Assembly: GCA_040797845.1 (NCBI GenBank)
Contig: JBFNFA010000001.1
Coordinates: 62,001-126,000 of the forward strand
Origin: Clostridium_AW sp040797845
GTDB lineage: Bacteria; Bacillota; Clostridia; Clostridiales; Clostridiaceae
DNA: 64,000 nucleotides
Direction: 5' to 3'
In this document: piece after piece, positions 33,476 through 42,768 of the stretch
Position numbering within the stretch: the first letter of the stretch is position 1
Layout: each line of letters starts with the position of its first letter
Translations under genes and position numbers: made by a program
The notes under the pieces: model-generated
Database searches by the model: none
What the model was told of the DNA's origin: nothing
What the model saw: only the letters and a program-made list of their open reading frames with translations

Positions 33476-34294
33476 ATGTTGAAAAATAAATATTTTATTA
33501 TTAATGATGAGATCAAAGAAATTGGATTTTTTGATGATAGCATATTAAAAGAAGGTAAATGTCTATATGAAGTAATAAAAGTTAAAGAAGGCATTCCTCT
33601 TTTTTTAGAAAGACACATGAATAGATTGCTTAATTCAGCAAAACTTATAGAGGTAGATATATGGGTAGAAAACCAGTGGATAGAAGAGGCACTGAATAAA
33701 TTAATAAAAAATAACAGAGAAGAGGAAGGTAGCTTAAAGTTCGTATTAAACTTTGATAAAAAGATATTTGTAGCATTCTTTGAAGAAAAAAACTTTCCTA
33801 CAGATGAAGATTTTAAAGAAGGAGTTTCTATATGTACATATAATAGGGAAAGAGAAAATCCCAATGCAAAGGTTTTAAATGTTAATTTTAGAATGGATTT
33901 AGATAAGTTTATGAAAGAAAAGGACATATTTGAAGCTCTCTTGGTTGATAGAAATGGATATATAACAGAAGGAAGTAAGTCTAATGTATTCATGGTAAAG
34001 GGAGATAAAATAATAACAACGCCCTTAAAAGCAGTTTTGCCAGGGACTAAAAGAAGCATTGTATTAGAAATATGTAACAATATGAACATGGAAGTTGAAG
34101 AAAAAATGATAGAGGAAAAAGAAATATACGAAGTTGATGGAATGTTCTTAACAAGCACTCCCTTTGACGTGCTTCCTGTAAAAGAGGTAAATGGAATCAT
34201 ATTAAATTCATCAGAAAATGTAATAACTAAGAAAATTATGGATGAATATAACCATATTGTAAAAAATTATATAGAACATAAAGCTAAATTATAA
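33476..34294 (+). CDS. Class IV aminotransferase (PabC/branched-chain type)
   Basis: The 272-residue PLP enzyme of fold type IV starts at ATG after AGGAGGGGGC. Family blocks: GKCLYEVIKVKEGIPLFLERHMNRL near the start, and LLVDRNGYITEGSKSNVFMVK with TTPLKAVLPGTKR. The latter includes the conserved Glu and the phosphate-binding turn. This group includes 4-amino-4-deoxychorismate lyase, D-amino-acid and branched-chain aminotransferases; the sequence alone does not settle which. It follows the HAD phosphatase gene. Confidence 0.82.
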   Translation: MLKNKYFIINDEIKEIGFFDDSILKEGKCLYEVIKVKEGIPLFLERHMNRLLNSAKLIEVDIWVENQWIEEALNKLIKNNREEEGSLKFVLNFDKKIFVAFFEEKNFPTDEDFKEGVSICTYNRERENPNAKVLNVNFRMDLDKFMKEKDIFEALLVDRNGYITEGSKSNVFMVKGDKIITTPLKAVLPGTKRSIVLEICNNMNMEVEEKMIEEKEIYEVDGMFLTSTPFDVLPVKEVNGIILNSSENVITKKIMDEYNHIVKNYIEHKAKL

Positions 34295-34370
34295 AGTAAA
34301 TTAAATATTGCTATCAAGGTATAGAGGGGATAATACGATAAATTTTTTAAATGGTAGGGGGATGGTGGAT

Positions 34371-36299
34371 GTGAAAACCTTATTTAAAGGTATTACTATT
34401 GATGAATGTTTGGAAGAAGCAAGTAAAGTTTTAAATATAAAAAAAGAAGAAATTGAATATAAAGTATTAAAAGAAAAGAGTCGTTTTTTTAAAAAAGAAG
34501 CAATTATTGCAGTTATAGTGGAAGAAGAGGATGAGAACTTAATAGAGCTTAACGGCGAGGTTAAGGTGGAGGATAATAATATTATAGTTACTAATCCTAA
34601 AGAAGGTGGAAGCCCTGCTTGTATCATGCCTATTGAAGGCATGACTTTAAAAATCGACGACACCATAGTAAAAGACAAAGCTAAGGTATATGAACATTCT
34701 TTAATTGAGGTTAGTTTTGAAGAAGAAATTCCTAAAAGAAATTTATCTATTACTACAAGTGAAAACAAAATTGAAGCATATATGAGTATAGATTATATAC
34801 CGAAAAGAACTTATAAGCTAGAAGATGTTAAAAGTTCACATGAAATTTATCTAGATAAAGAAATAATTGACGAGTCAATGCCACCTTTATACAATTTACA
34901 TGAAATATTAGAAGAATTATCAAAAATGGGAATAATTTATGGTATAATAGAGGAGAATATAAAAAATAATGTAGAAAAAAAATGTACTAATATACTGATA
35001 GCTAGGGGAGATGTTCCTGTAGATGGAAAAGATGATACTATAGAGTATAGATTCCCATTAGATGGAAACTTGGTTAAGATAATGGAAGATGACCAAGGAA
35101 AGGTTGATTTTAGAAATATTTGTTCAATAAAATCTGTTAATGAAAATGATGTAATAGGTATTAGAAAAGAAGGTAGTCTAGGAAAAGATGGTAAGGATGT
35201 ATTTGGAAAGGTTTTAAGGCATAAACCCGGAAGAAAAGTTTATCTAAAAGTAGGAGAGGGATGTATATTAAAAGACGATAATACTGTAGTGGCTACTTTA
35301 GAAGGTAAACCATCTACTAAAAATAATGTGTTTTATGTTTATAAATTACATGAAGTAAGATCAGATGTAGATTTAAATACAGGAAATATTAAGTTTATCG
35401 GAGATATAGTTATATATGGAAGTGTCAAAGAAGGTATGGAAGTACTAGCGGACAATTCTATTTCTATAATGAAGGATACAGATAGGGCTTTGATTAACGG
35501 AAAAGGAGATATAACCATAAATGGCAACATAATATCTTCCCAAATAATCGGTGGAGGAGAGGATGTAGCCAAGCTTAACTATATAGATAAGTTAACAGAA
35601 ATGACAAATACTATAGAAAGTATAATTAAAGCTACGGAAGAGATAAAAAAGTACGATATAATGTATAGGAATACAAAAGATGGAGAAATAATCAAAATTC
35701 TCATCGAAAATAAATTTAATAAATTACCAAGACTTTGTTTTCAAATAATGAAGGATATAAAGCTAAATGAAGATAGGGATGGAGAGGATACTTTAATTCC
35801 TATTATTAAAGGAAAATTTTTAGGACTAGCGCCCATAAGTATTAAAGACTATAGGGAGCTAGAAGATATTAAAAACAAGTTTAATTATAAGATTAGCTTA
35901 CTAAAAGAAAAATTAGCAATTCCTGTGAATGTACAGATAAATTATTGTCAAGATTCTAAAATAAATAGTACAGGGAACGTTTATATAAATGGTAAAGGTT
36001 CATATATCTCAGACATATATGCCAACAATAAAATATGTTTCACTAGAGAAAATAGCATAGTTAGAGGAGGAATGCTAAAGTCAAAAGATGAAATTAAATG
36101 TGGCATTGTTGGTAGTGTAGGAGGTGTTACTACCAAGCTTGTGGTAGGAGAAAGTGGACATATATGGGCTAAGGTAGCCTATCAGAATACTTTATTTATA
36201 GTAGGACAAAGAGAGTACATGCTTGAGATACCTTGCAAAGATGTTCATGCATATCTCGATGATAAAGGAGATCTAACAGTAGATAGATTAATATTGTAG
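34371..36299 (+). CDS. FapA (DUF342) family protein
   Basis: The GTG at 34371 lies nine bases after AGGGGG; ATG 34362 is also in frame but abuts the ribosome site. The 642-residue protein starts with a Jag-N-like domain (TLFKGITIDECLEEASKVL), followed by the DUF342 beta-helix/bactofilin-like repeats and a charged helical segment near 420-530. FapA proteins in Vibrio affect polar flagellar signalling. Here the gene stands at the head of the chemotaxis block, 10 bases before cheW, which supports a motility-related role. The reaction, if any, is unknown. Confidence 0.75.
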   Translation: MKTLFKGITIDECLEEASKVLNIKKEEIEYKVLKEKSRFFKKEAIIAVIVEEEDENLIELNGEVKVEDNNIIVTNPKEGGSPACIMPIEGMTLKIDDTIVKDKAKVYEHSLIEVSFEEEIPKRNLSITTSENKIEAYMSIDYIPKRTYKLEDVKSSHEIYLDKEIIDESMPPLYNLHEILEELSKMGIIYGIIEENIKNNVEKKCTNILIARGDVPVDGKDDTIEYRFPLDGNLVKIMEDDQGKVDFRNICSIKSVNENDVIGIRKEGSLGKDGKDVFGKVLRHKPGRKVYLKVGEGCILKDDNTVVATLEGKPSTKNNVFYVYKLHEVRSDVDLNTGNIKFIGDIVIYGSVKEGMEVLADNSISIMKDTDRALINGKGDITINGNIISSQIIGGGEDVAKLNYIDKLTEMTNTIESIIKATEEIKKYDIMYRNTKDGEIIKILIENKFNKLPRLCFQIMKDIKLNEDRDGEDTLIPIIKGKFLGLAPISIKDYRELEDIKNKFNYKISLLKEKLAIPVNVQINYCQDSKINSTGNVYINGKGSYISDIYANNKICFTRENSIVRGGMLKSKDEIKCGIVGSVGGVTTKLVVGESGHIWAKVAYQNTLFIVGQREYMLEIPCKDVHAYLDDKGDLTVDRLIL

Positions 36300-36309
36300 G
36301 AGGATAAAT

Positions 36310-36762
36310 ATGTCAGGGAAAGAAGTTAAAATTTTAATTTTTAGTATAAATGACGAATACTATGCTACAGATATAATGGAAGTAGAGAGAATTCTTGGGT
36401 TTGAAGAGCCCACTAAGCTACCTGATTCACCAAATTTTTTAGAAGGAGTTATAAATTATGAAGGAAACATATTACCGGTAATATCTCTTTCTAAAAAATT
36501 TAATTTACCTTTAAAGGCATCAAAAAAAGATGAAAAAGTAATAGTGGCAAAACAAGAGGAACAAAAATTTGGTATAGTTGTGGACGTTGTATCAGAAGTT
36601 AGAGATGTAAATTTAGATAATATAGAAGAGGCTCCAGAAATTGTAGGTGGAATATCAAGAAGATATATAAAAGGCCTTATAAAGATAGATAAAAAAATAA
36701 TTATATTCCTTAAACTGAGCTCCATATTGACAGAAGAAGAGAAAGATTTAATTTCAAAATAA
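36310..36762 (+). CDS. cheW: Chemotaxis coupling protein CheW (first copy)
   Basis: The 150-residue protein is a single CheW/SH3-like domain with the core LPDSPNFLEGVINYEGNILPV, typical of the receptor- and CheA-binding face. It couples methyl-accepting receptors to CheA. It follows fapA with an AGGAGG ribosome site. A second CheW lies at 42348, more divergent, so the two may serve different receptor arrays or array positions. Confidence 0.9.
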   Translation: MSGKEVKILIFSINDEYYATDIMEVERILGFEEPTKLPDSPNFLEGVINYEGNILPVISLSKKFNLPLKASKKDEKVIVAKQEEQKFGIVVDVVSEVRDVNLDNIEEAPEIVGGISRRYIKGLIKIDKKIIIFLKLSSILTEEEKDLISK

Positions 36763-36781
36763 TTTATGAAAGGTGCATACT

Positions 36782-37270
36782 ATGGATGTAAAAGAATATA
36801 GAGTGGGTATTGCGGATTTAGATGTTGGTGAATCTCCAGATAAAATTATAACAGTAGGGTTAGGATCATGTATTGGTATTGCGTTATATGATAAAACAAA
36901 TGCTGTAGGTGGCCTACTTCATATAATGCTGCCAGATAGTACTTTATTTTCTAACGTAACCAACCCTCTAAAATTTGCAGATTTAGGTATTCCCATATTG
37001 ATTGAAAAAATGGAGCAAAAGGGAGCGAATAAAAGAAATTTAAAAGCTAAGATAGCAGGTGGTGCTTCCATGTTTAACTTCTCAGATAAAAATTTAGTTA
37101 TGGATATAGGCAATAGGAATGCAGTTGCAGTTAAAAAGAAATTAGATGAACTATGTATTCCAATAATGGGAGAAGATGTGGGAGGCAATAAAGGAAGAAC
37201 CATGATATTAAATCTTTTAAATGGCATTGTTGAAATAAAGACAGTTGGATTAGGAATAAAAGAATTGTAA
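36782..37270 (+). CDS. cheD: Chemoreceptor glutamine deamidase CheD
   Basis: The ATG at 36782 follows AAGGTG by seven bases. The 162-residue protein has Cys30 in GLGSCIGIALYD and His47 in GLLHIMLPDS, the same 17-residue spacing as the Thermotoga CheD catalytic pair, with Thr24 before it. CheD deamidates receptor glutamines and also binds CheC. Both partners are encoded in this operon, as in Bacillus-type adaptation. Confidence 0.93.
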   Translation: MDVKEYRVGIADLDVGESPDKIITVGLGSCIGIALYDKTNAVGGLLHIMLPDSTLFSNVTNPLKFADLGIPILIEKMEQKGANKRNLKAKIAGGASMFNFSDKNLVMDIGNRNAVAVKKKLDELCIPIMGEDVGGNKGRTMILNLLNGIVEIKTVGLGIKEL

Positions 37271-37285
37271 TGGAGTTGATAGTCT

Positions 37286-38377
37286 TTGAAGAAAATTAAA
37301 GTTCTTGTAGTTGATGATTCAGCGTTGATGAGAAAGATTATCTCAGATATGATAAATAATCAGCCAAACATGGAAGTAATGGACATAGCAAGAAATGGGA
37401 AAGACTTATTGCAAAAGCTAGAGAGGTTTACACCTGATGTAATCACATTAGATGTAGAAATGCCTATCATGGATGGAATTACAGCACTAAAACAATTAAA
37501 AGATAAAGGAATTGTTATTCCAGTTGTGGTATTAAGTAGTTTTTCTAGAAAATCCTCAGAGCTAACTATGGAATGTTTAGAAAATGGTGCTTTTGACTTT
37601 ATACCCAAGCCTTCAGGCTCCATTTCATTGGACATAGATAAAGTTAAAGACGACCTTATAACAAAAATAAACCTAGCTTACCGAAAATGTGAATTTGGCT
37701 GTGATGAGAACGATATAAAGAAATATTCTAATGAGGTAGTAATTGCTATTGAAAAAGAATCATTAGCAGAAAAAAAGTTAAAGGAAAGAAAATCCTTACC
37801 TAATAAAATTGAAGCAGTGGTTATAGGAGCTTCTACAGGTGGCCCTAAAGCATTACATTCAGTTATTACAAATTTACCTGGTGATTTAGATGTACCTATA
37901 TTTGTTGTACAACATATGCCAGCCACTTTTACAAAGGCTTTTGCAGATAGATTAAATGGAAATAGTAATTTAACCGTAGTAGAAGCTAAAGAAGGAATGA
38001 CTGTAGAAAAAAATGTAGTATATGTAGCTCCAGGAGGCTACCATATGGAGGTTGGAGTAGATAAGAAAATATATTTGAATACTGATCCAGCCATATGGGG
38101 AGTAAGGCCTGCAGCGGACAAACTATTTATATCAGCTTCTAACGTTTATAAGGATAGGCTTTTAAGCGTTGTTCTTACAGGAATGGGTAAGGATGGAGCA
38201 GATGGAACAGTGAAAGTAAAGGAAAAGGGTGGTATAACTATATCCGAGGATAAGTCAACAGCCACCATATACGGAATGCCCAAAGCAGCCTTTGAAACTG
38301 GAATGGTAGATATAGTGTTGCCTTTAAATAGTGTTTCACGAGAAATAGTAAGACTGGTTAAAGAAAGTTGGAGGTAG
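37286..38377 (+). CDS. cheB: Chemotaxis methylesterase CheB
   Basis: TTG start after TGGAG. The 363-residue protein joins a receiver domain (Asp10, Asp11, phospho-acceptor Asp56 in TLDVEMP, Lys near 108) to a methylesterase domain. In the latter, GASTGGPKAL supplies Ser, VQHMP His and MGKDGADG Asp of the triad. It removes methyl groups from receptors when phosphorylated by CheA. It ends two bases before cheR starts. Confidence 0.95.
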   Translation: MKKIKVLVVDDSALMRKIISDMINNQPNMEVMDIARNGKDLLQKLERFTPDVITLDVEMPIMDGITALKQLKDKGIVIPVVVLSSFSRKSSELTMECLENGAFDFIPKPSGSISLDIDKVKDDLITKINLAYRKCEFGCDENDIKKYSNEVVIAIEKESLAEKKLKERKSLPNKIEAVVIGASTGGPKALHSVITNLPGDLDVPIFVVQHMPATFTKAFADRLNGNSNLTVVEAKEGMTVEKNVVYVAPGGYHMEVGVDKKIYLNTDPAIWGVRPAADKLFISASNVYKDRLLSVVLTGMGKDGADGTVKVKEKGGITISEDKSTATIYGMPKAAFETGMVDIVLPLNSVSREIVRLVKESWR

Positions 38378-38379
38378 CT

Positions 38380-39147
38380 ATGGATTTGGAATATTTTAAA
38401 GAGTGGGTTTATAAAGAGTTTAGAATTGACTTAAAGGCTTATAAGCCTACTCAATTACATAGAAGAATATTAAGTTTAATGTCTAGAGTTGGTGTGAATT
38501 CTGTAGATGAATATATAAAATTATTAAAAGAAGACCAGCAACAAAGAGAAAAATTCTTAGACTTTATAACTATTAATGTAACAGAGTTTTTTAGAAATCC
38601 GGATATTTTTAATGATTTAAAGAAAAAAATCAAAGAAGAACTGCTTCCAAAGAATCGAAATTTAAAAATATGGAGCGCTGCATGCTCTATTGGTGCGGAG
38701 CCATATTCTATAGCTATGATATTAGAGGATCTTGCTCCAGGAGGAAGGCATACTATTATTGCTACAGATATTGATAATGGTATACTAGAAAGAGCAAAAA
38801 AAGGAGAGTACTCTGAAGTAGAGATAAAAAATATTAGTAAAGATCAATTAAATAAATACTTCAACAAACAAGGAGAGTATTACGTAATTGATAAAAAAAT
38901 AAAAAATATGGTAAATTTTAAGAGACATGATTTAATATTAGATAGATATGAAACGGATTTTGATTTAATAGTATGTAGAAATGTAGTTATATATTTCAAC
39001 CAAGATATTAAAGATGAAATATATAAAAAGTTTCATCATTCCTTGAAGAAGGATGGCTTGCTATTTGTTGGAGCTACTGAAAGTATATATAACTACAAAG
39101 AGTTTGGTTTTGATAAGGCTTCAACCTTTATATATAGGAAGGTTTAA
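38380..39147 (+). CDS. cheR: Chemotaxis protein methyltransferase CheR
   Basis: ATG after TTGGAGGT. The 255-residue protein has the CheR helical N-domain and the SAM-binding domain with NVTEFFRN, IWSAACSIGAEPYSIAM and DLIVCRNVVIYF. It methylates receptor glutamates using SAM, opposing CheB. It lies in the tight che operon, 12 bases before cheA. Confidence 0.95.
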   Translation: MDLEYFKEWVYKEFRIDLKAYKPTQLHRRILSLMSRVGVNSVDEYIKLLKEDQQQREKFLDFITINVTEFFRNPDIFNDLKKKIKEELLPKNRNLKIWSAACSIGAEPYSIAMILEDLAPGGRHTIIATDIDNGILERAKKGEYSEVEIKNISKDQLNKYFNKQGEYYVIDKKIKNMVNFKRHDLILDRYETDFDLIVCRNVVIYFNQDIKDEIYKKFHHSLKKDGLLFVGATESIYNYKEFGFDKASTFIYRKV

Positions 39148-39159
39148 GGAGGGTAAAAT

Positions 39160-41196
39160 ATGGATACATCACAATATATGTCAATGTTTTTAGAAGAGTC
39201 AATGGACAATCTTCAAACTTTAAATGAATCCTTATTACAGTTAGAGCAAGAGCCTGAAGATATTGATAAATTAAACGAGATATTCAGAGTTGCTCATACA
39301 ATAAAAGGTATGGCCGCAACAATGGGATTTAACCAAATGGCAGAATTAACTCATAAGATGGAAGACGTTCTTTCAGAATTTAGAGATGGGGAGCTTAAGG
39401 TTACACAAAAGGTTGTTACGGTATTGTTCAAATGTCTAGATACCTTAGAACAAATGGTAAATAATATATCAGAAGGCAATGAAGAAGAAATTTCAATCAA
39501 TAATATAATAGAAGAACTAGAAGGCATAAGAGAACTTGGCAATGTATCAGAAGCTGAAGAAATAGATGAAACTGAATCTGAAGAAAATAATAATGTTAAT
39601 TTAAATGAATACGATATAAATGTTATAAAGCAAGCGCAAGATAGAGGCTTTGATTGTTACAATATAAGTATTGCATTAAATGAAAACACCCTTTTAAAAT
39701 CAGCTAGAGCTTTCTTAATCTTTAAAAGTTTAGAGGATTATGGCGAAATAATTAAATCTGTACCCAGTACAGAGGATATAGAAAGCGAAAATTTTGACTT
39801 GGATATGTCTTTGGTATATATTACCACTAGAAAAAAAGAAGAAATATATAGTTCTTTAATGAATATATCTGAAGTTGATAAAGTTATCATCGATAATGTA
39901 AATGTAAGGGCAGAAAAAATTAAAAAGCAGGAAGAAGAAATTAAGGTCCAAGAAATACAAGCAAAGAAAATAGAACAGCCGAGTCAGAGTGTTGCTAAAG
40001 AAGTAAAAGAAGTTAAAGTAAAAGAAAATAAAGCTCCAACAAGAGATAAAGATTCTTCCCATAGGAAACAACACCAATCTGTTAGAGTTGATCTAGATAG
40101 ACTAGATAAGTTTATGAACATGGTATCTGAACTTGTTATCAATAGAACAAGATTAGAGCAGATAAGCATTAATCATAAACTTACAGATCTAAATGAAACA
40201 TTAGAACAAGTGGCAAGAACCACTTCAGATCTTCAGGATTTAGTAATGAAGATAAGAATGTTACCTTTAGATGTAGTATTTAATAGATTTCCTAGAATGG
40301 TAAGAGATCTTTCTGTAGAATTAGAGAAAGATATGGAGTTAATAATTCAAGGACAAGATACTGAATTAGATAGAACCGTAATCGATGAAATAGGGGAACC
40401 TTTGATACATTTAATAAGAAATTCTGCGGATCATGGAATTGAATCTAAAGAAGAAAGAATGAAAAAAGGTAAAGAACCTGTAGGAAAGATAAGATTAATT
40501 GCTTATCAAGAAGGTACAAAGGCTGTTATTAAAGTTGAAGATGATGGTGATGGAATCAATGTAGAAAAAGTTAAGGCTAAAGCTGAAAAATTAGGAATTA
40601 GCACTGATGGTATGTCTGATAATGATATAATAAATCTAATTTTTATGCAAGGTTTTAGTACTAATGAACAGGTTACTGATATCTCAGGTAGAGGTGTTGG
40701 TATGGATGTAGTTAAGACAAAGATTTCATCATTAGGAGGTACAGTAGAGGTAACAAGTGAAAGAGGAAAGGGTTCTTCCTTTATTATAAGACTACCTCTA
40801 ACCCTTCAAATTATACAAGCTTTACTTGTGAAAGTAGGGTCAGAGACTATGGCAATATCCTTAGGATATATTGACAGAGTTATAGATTTTGATGAAAGTC
40901 TAGTTAAGAGAACAAACAATAAAGAGGTAATAATATATAATGAAAATGTTATTCCGCTTGTTAGATTAAGTAATAAATTAAATTTAGAAACAGAGACACA
41001 GGAAAAGAAGTATATAGTTATTGTTAAGGTTGGAGGAAAGAATGTAGGACTTATGGTAGACTCACTTCTAGGTCAACAAGAAATAGTTATTAAACCTTTA
41101 GGCAAGACACTTCAAGGAATGAGGGAATATATTGGAGCAACTATTCTAGGAGATGGATTAGTAACTTTAATCCTTGATGTTGCCGCTTTAGTTTAA
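39160..41196 (+). CDS. cheA: Chemotaxis histidine kinase CheA
   Basis: The 678-residue kinase has P1 with phospho-His46 in VAHTIKGMAA, and a P2-like region about 160-245. A charged linker near 250-305 (many Lys/Glu/Gln) precedes P3 dimerisation (VDLDRLDKFMNMVSELVINR). P4 ATPase has LIRNSADHGIE, DDGDGIN and GRGVGMDVV, and P5 is a CheW-like domain. It phosphorylates CheY and CheB in response to receptors. It is followed by cheC after 11 bases. Confidence 0.96.
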   Translation: MDTSQYMSMFLEESMDNLQTLNESLLQLEQEPEDIDKLNEIFRVAHTIKGMAATMGFNQMAELTHKMEDVLSEFRDGELKVTQKVVTVLFKCLDTLEQMVNNISEGNEEEISINNIIEELEGIRELGNVSEAEEIDETESEENNNVNLNEYDINVIKQAQDRGFDCYNISIALNENTLLKSARAFLIFKSLEDYGEIIKSVPSTEDIESENFDLDMSLVYITTRKKEEIYSSLMNISEVDKVIIDNVNVRAEKIKKQEEEIKVQEIQAKKIEQPSQSVAKEVKEVKVKENKAPTRDKDSSHRKQHQSVRVDLDRLDKFMNMVSELVINRTRLEQISINHKLTDLNETLEQVARTTSDLQDLVMKIRMLPLDVVFNRFPRMVRDLSVELEKDMELIIQGQDTELDRTVIDEIGEPLIHLIRNSADHGIESKEERMKKGKEPVGKIRLIAYQEGTKAVIKVEDDGDGINVEKVKAKAEKLGISTDGMSDNDIINLIFMQGFSTNEQVTDISGRGVGMDVVKTKISSLGGTVEVTSERGKGSSFIIRLPLTLQIIQALLVKVGSETMAISLGYIDRVIDFDESLVKRTNNKEVIIYNENVIPLVRLSNKLNLETETQEKKYIVIVKVGGKNVGLMVDSLLGQQEIVIKPLGKTLQGMREYIGATILGDGLVTLILDVAALV

Positions 41197-41207
41197 GGAG
41201 GATAAAT

Positions 41208-41807
41208 ATGTCTTATGAGAACTTTACACCGTTACAGTTAGATGCATTAAGAGAAGTGGGCAATATAGGCGCTGGCAATGCAGCTACAGCTTTGTCACAA
41301 TTACTAAGTAAAAAAATAGACATGACAGTGCCTCATATTAACATTCTACCTTTCGATGAAATATTTTCAGGTATTGCTGGAGAAGAAATAGTATTTGGCG
41401 TATTGATAAGAGTGTTAGGAGATACACCAGGAAATATTTTGTTTGTTTTTGAGAAAGAAACGGCAATCAACATGATTGAAGTACTAACTGGAGTTAAAGA
41501 GGATGATCTAAGTGAAATGGGACATTCTGTTATATCGGAGGTAGGAAATATAATATCAGCTGCCTTCATGAATGCCATTGCTAGGTTTACCAATTTAACT
41601 ATAATACCATCAGTACCAGCTGTGACTTATGATATGTTGGGTGCTATTTTATCAACAACCTTTATTGAATCCGGACAATTTGATGAATTTGTACTGGATA
41701 TGGAAACTTTATTTTTACAAGATAATACAAAAATAAGCGGGCATTTTTATTATATACCTATGCCCGGATCATTAGAAAGAATATTAAATTCAATTGGAGT
41801 AATGTAA
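41208..41807 (+). CDS. cheC: CheY-P phosphatase CheC
   Basis: The 199-residue protein has both phosphatase helices of the CheC/FliY family: REVGNIGAGNAATALSQLL (about 14-32) and ISEVGNIISAAFMNAIARF (about 107-125), each with the Glu-x2-Asn pattern. It dephosphorylates CheY-P and its activity is raised by CheD. It overlaps functionally with FliY downstream. ATG after AAGGAGG. Confidence 0.94.
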   Translation: MSYENFTPLQLDALREVGNIGAGNAATALSQLLSKKIDMTVPHINILPFDEIFSGIAGEEIVFGVLIRVLGDTPGNILFVFEKETAINMIEVLTGVKEDDLSEMGHSVISEVGNIISAAFMNAIARFTNLTIIPSVPAVTYDMLGAILSTTFIESGQFDEFVLDMETLFLQDNTKISGHFYYIPMPGSLERILNSIGVM

Positions 41808-41822
41808 TTTGGAGGGAATATT

Positions 41823-42182
41823 ATGGCAAAAGTATTAATCGTTGATGACGCTGCTTTTATGAGAATGATGATTAAGGATATCTTAGAAAAAAATGGATAC
41901 GAAGTTATTGGAGAAGCTAGTAATGGTATAAAGGCAGTAGAACTTTATAAAAAAGAAAGACCAGATGTGGTTACTATGGATATAACTATGCCGGACATGG
42001 ATGGAATACAAGCTGTTAAAGAAATAAAGGCAATGGATCCTTCTGCAAAAATTGTAATGTGTTCTGCAATGGGACAACAGACAATGGTTATGGATGCTAT
42101 AAAAGCTGGAGCTAAAGATTTTATAGTTAAACCATTCCAATCTGATAGAGTACTTGAAGCTATCAAAAAAGTGGTAGGCTAA
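41823..42182 (+). CDS. cheY: Chemotaxis response regulator CheY
   Basis: A stand-alone 119-residue receiver domain with Asp8, Asp9, phospho-acceptor Asp53 (TMDITMPDMDG), a CSAMGQ switch segment and Lys near 103 (IVKPF). It binds the flagellar switch FliM/FliY when phosphorylated. Its stop runs straight into hairpins at 42181-42293, which may set the level of the distal genes. Confidence 0.95.
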   Translation: MAKVLIVDDAAFMRMMIKDILEKNGYEVIGEASNGIKAVELYKKERPDVVTMDITMPDMDGIQAVKEIKAMDPSAKIVMCSAMGQQTMVMDAIKAGAKDFIVKPFQSDRVLEAIKKVVG

Positions 42183-42293
42183 AAACTAGCTTTCTAGTTT
42201 TTAAGATGGCTAGATAAGTAGATGTCCTAGATTTTAGATAAAGTTAAAATTCCCGCGGAATTTATAAAATATAAAAATTCCGTAGGAATTTTA
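42181..42293 (+). repeat. Two hairpins in the cheY-cheW2 spacer
   Basis: AAAAACTAG/CTAGTTTTT (42181-42202) directly overlaps the cheY stop and ends in T, resembling a weak terminator. A second hairpin (42247-42264 with 42276-42293) pairs 16 of 18 bases around an 11-base loop and includes AAAATTCC/GGAATTTT. The 165-base spacer is the longest in the che block. Partial termination or mRNA processing is the likely role. Confidence 0.55.
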
Positions 42294-42347
42294 TCAATAT
42301 CTACAAATCTAAACACCTAAAAAATCTAATTGAATGAGGTGATTAAA

Positions 42348-42752
42348 GTGCAGGTAGTTATTTTTAGATTAAAGAATGAACAATTTGCAGTAGAAACTGA
42401 TAAAGTTCAAAGTATAAATGACACTATGGAAATTACAAAGGTGCCTAATGCGCCATATTATATAAAAGGTCTTATTAATTTAAGAGGTAATGTAATTTCC
42501 CTTTTAGATATAAACCTCCTTTTAGATATTGACAAGGGAGAAAAAGAGCAGAACAATATAATAATACTAAACATAGAAGAAGAAATGTTAGGTATTACTG
42601 TTGATCAAGTTGATGAAGTTTTAGATGTAGAAGAGAGCCTAATTGAAAAGCTTGATGACGTCAGAAGAAAGGCATATGTAAAAGGAGTAATTAATTTTAA
42701 AGATAGGATAGTAACTTTAGTTGATATTGATAAACTCCTTTTAAACCAGTAA
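42348..42752 (+). CDS. Second CheW-like coupling protein
   Basis: GTG at 42348, six bases after AGGTG, gives a 134-residue CheW domain (ITKVPNAPYYIKGLINLRGNVISLLDINLLL; GITVDQVDEVLDVEE). It is placed between cheY and fliM rather than with the first cheW. It may couple a subset of receptors, or link signalling to the switch genes; position alone supports a chemotaxis role. Confidence 0.85.
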   Translation: MQVVIFRLKNEQFAVETDKVQSINDTMEITKVPNAPYYIKGLINLRGNVISLLDINLLLDIDKGEKEQNNIIILNIEEEMLGITVDQVDEVLDVEESLIEKLDDVRRKAYVKGVINFKDRIVTLVDIDKLLLNQ

Positions 42753-42768
42753 GAAATGAGGGAAAGGT

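Noticed and set aside
33451..34200. A 249-codon open frame on the minus strand opposite the class IV aminotransferase.
   Set aside because: It mirrors a well-supported gene on the other strand, has a Ser/Phe-rich composition typical of antisense frames in AT-rich DNA and no ribosome site.
34315..34341. A CGATAA hexamer before fapA that could be a fourth sigma-28 promoter.
   Set aside because: At the required 15-base spacing the -35 position reads CAAG, not TAAA. The match is no better than expected in AT-rich sequence.
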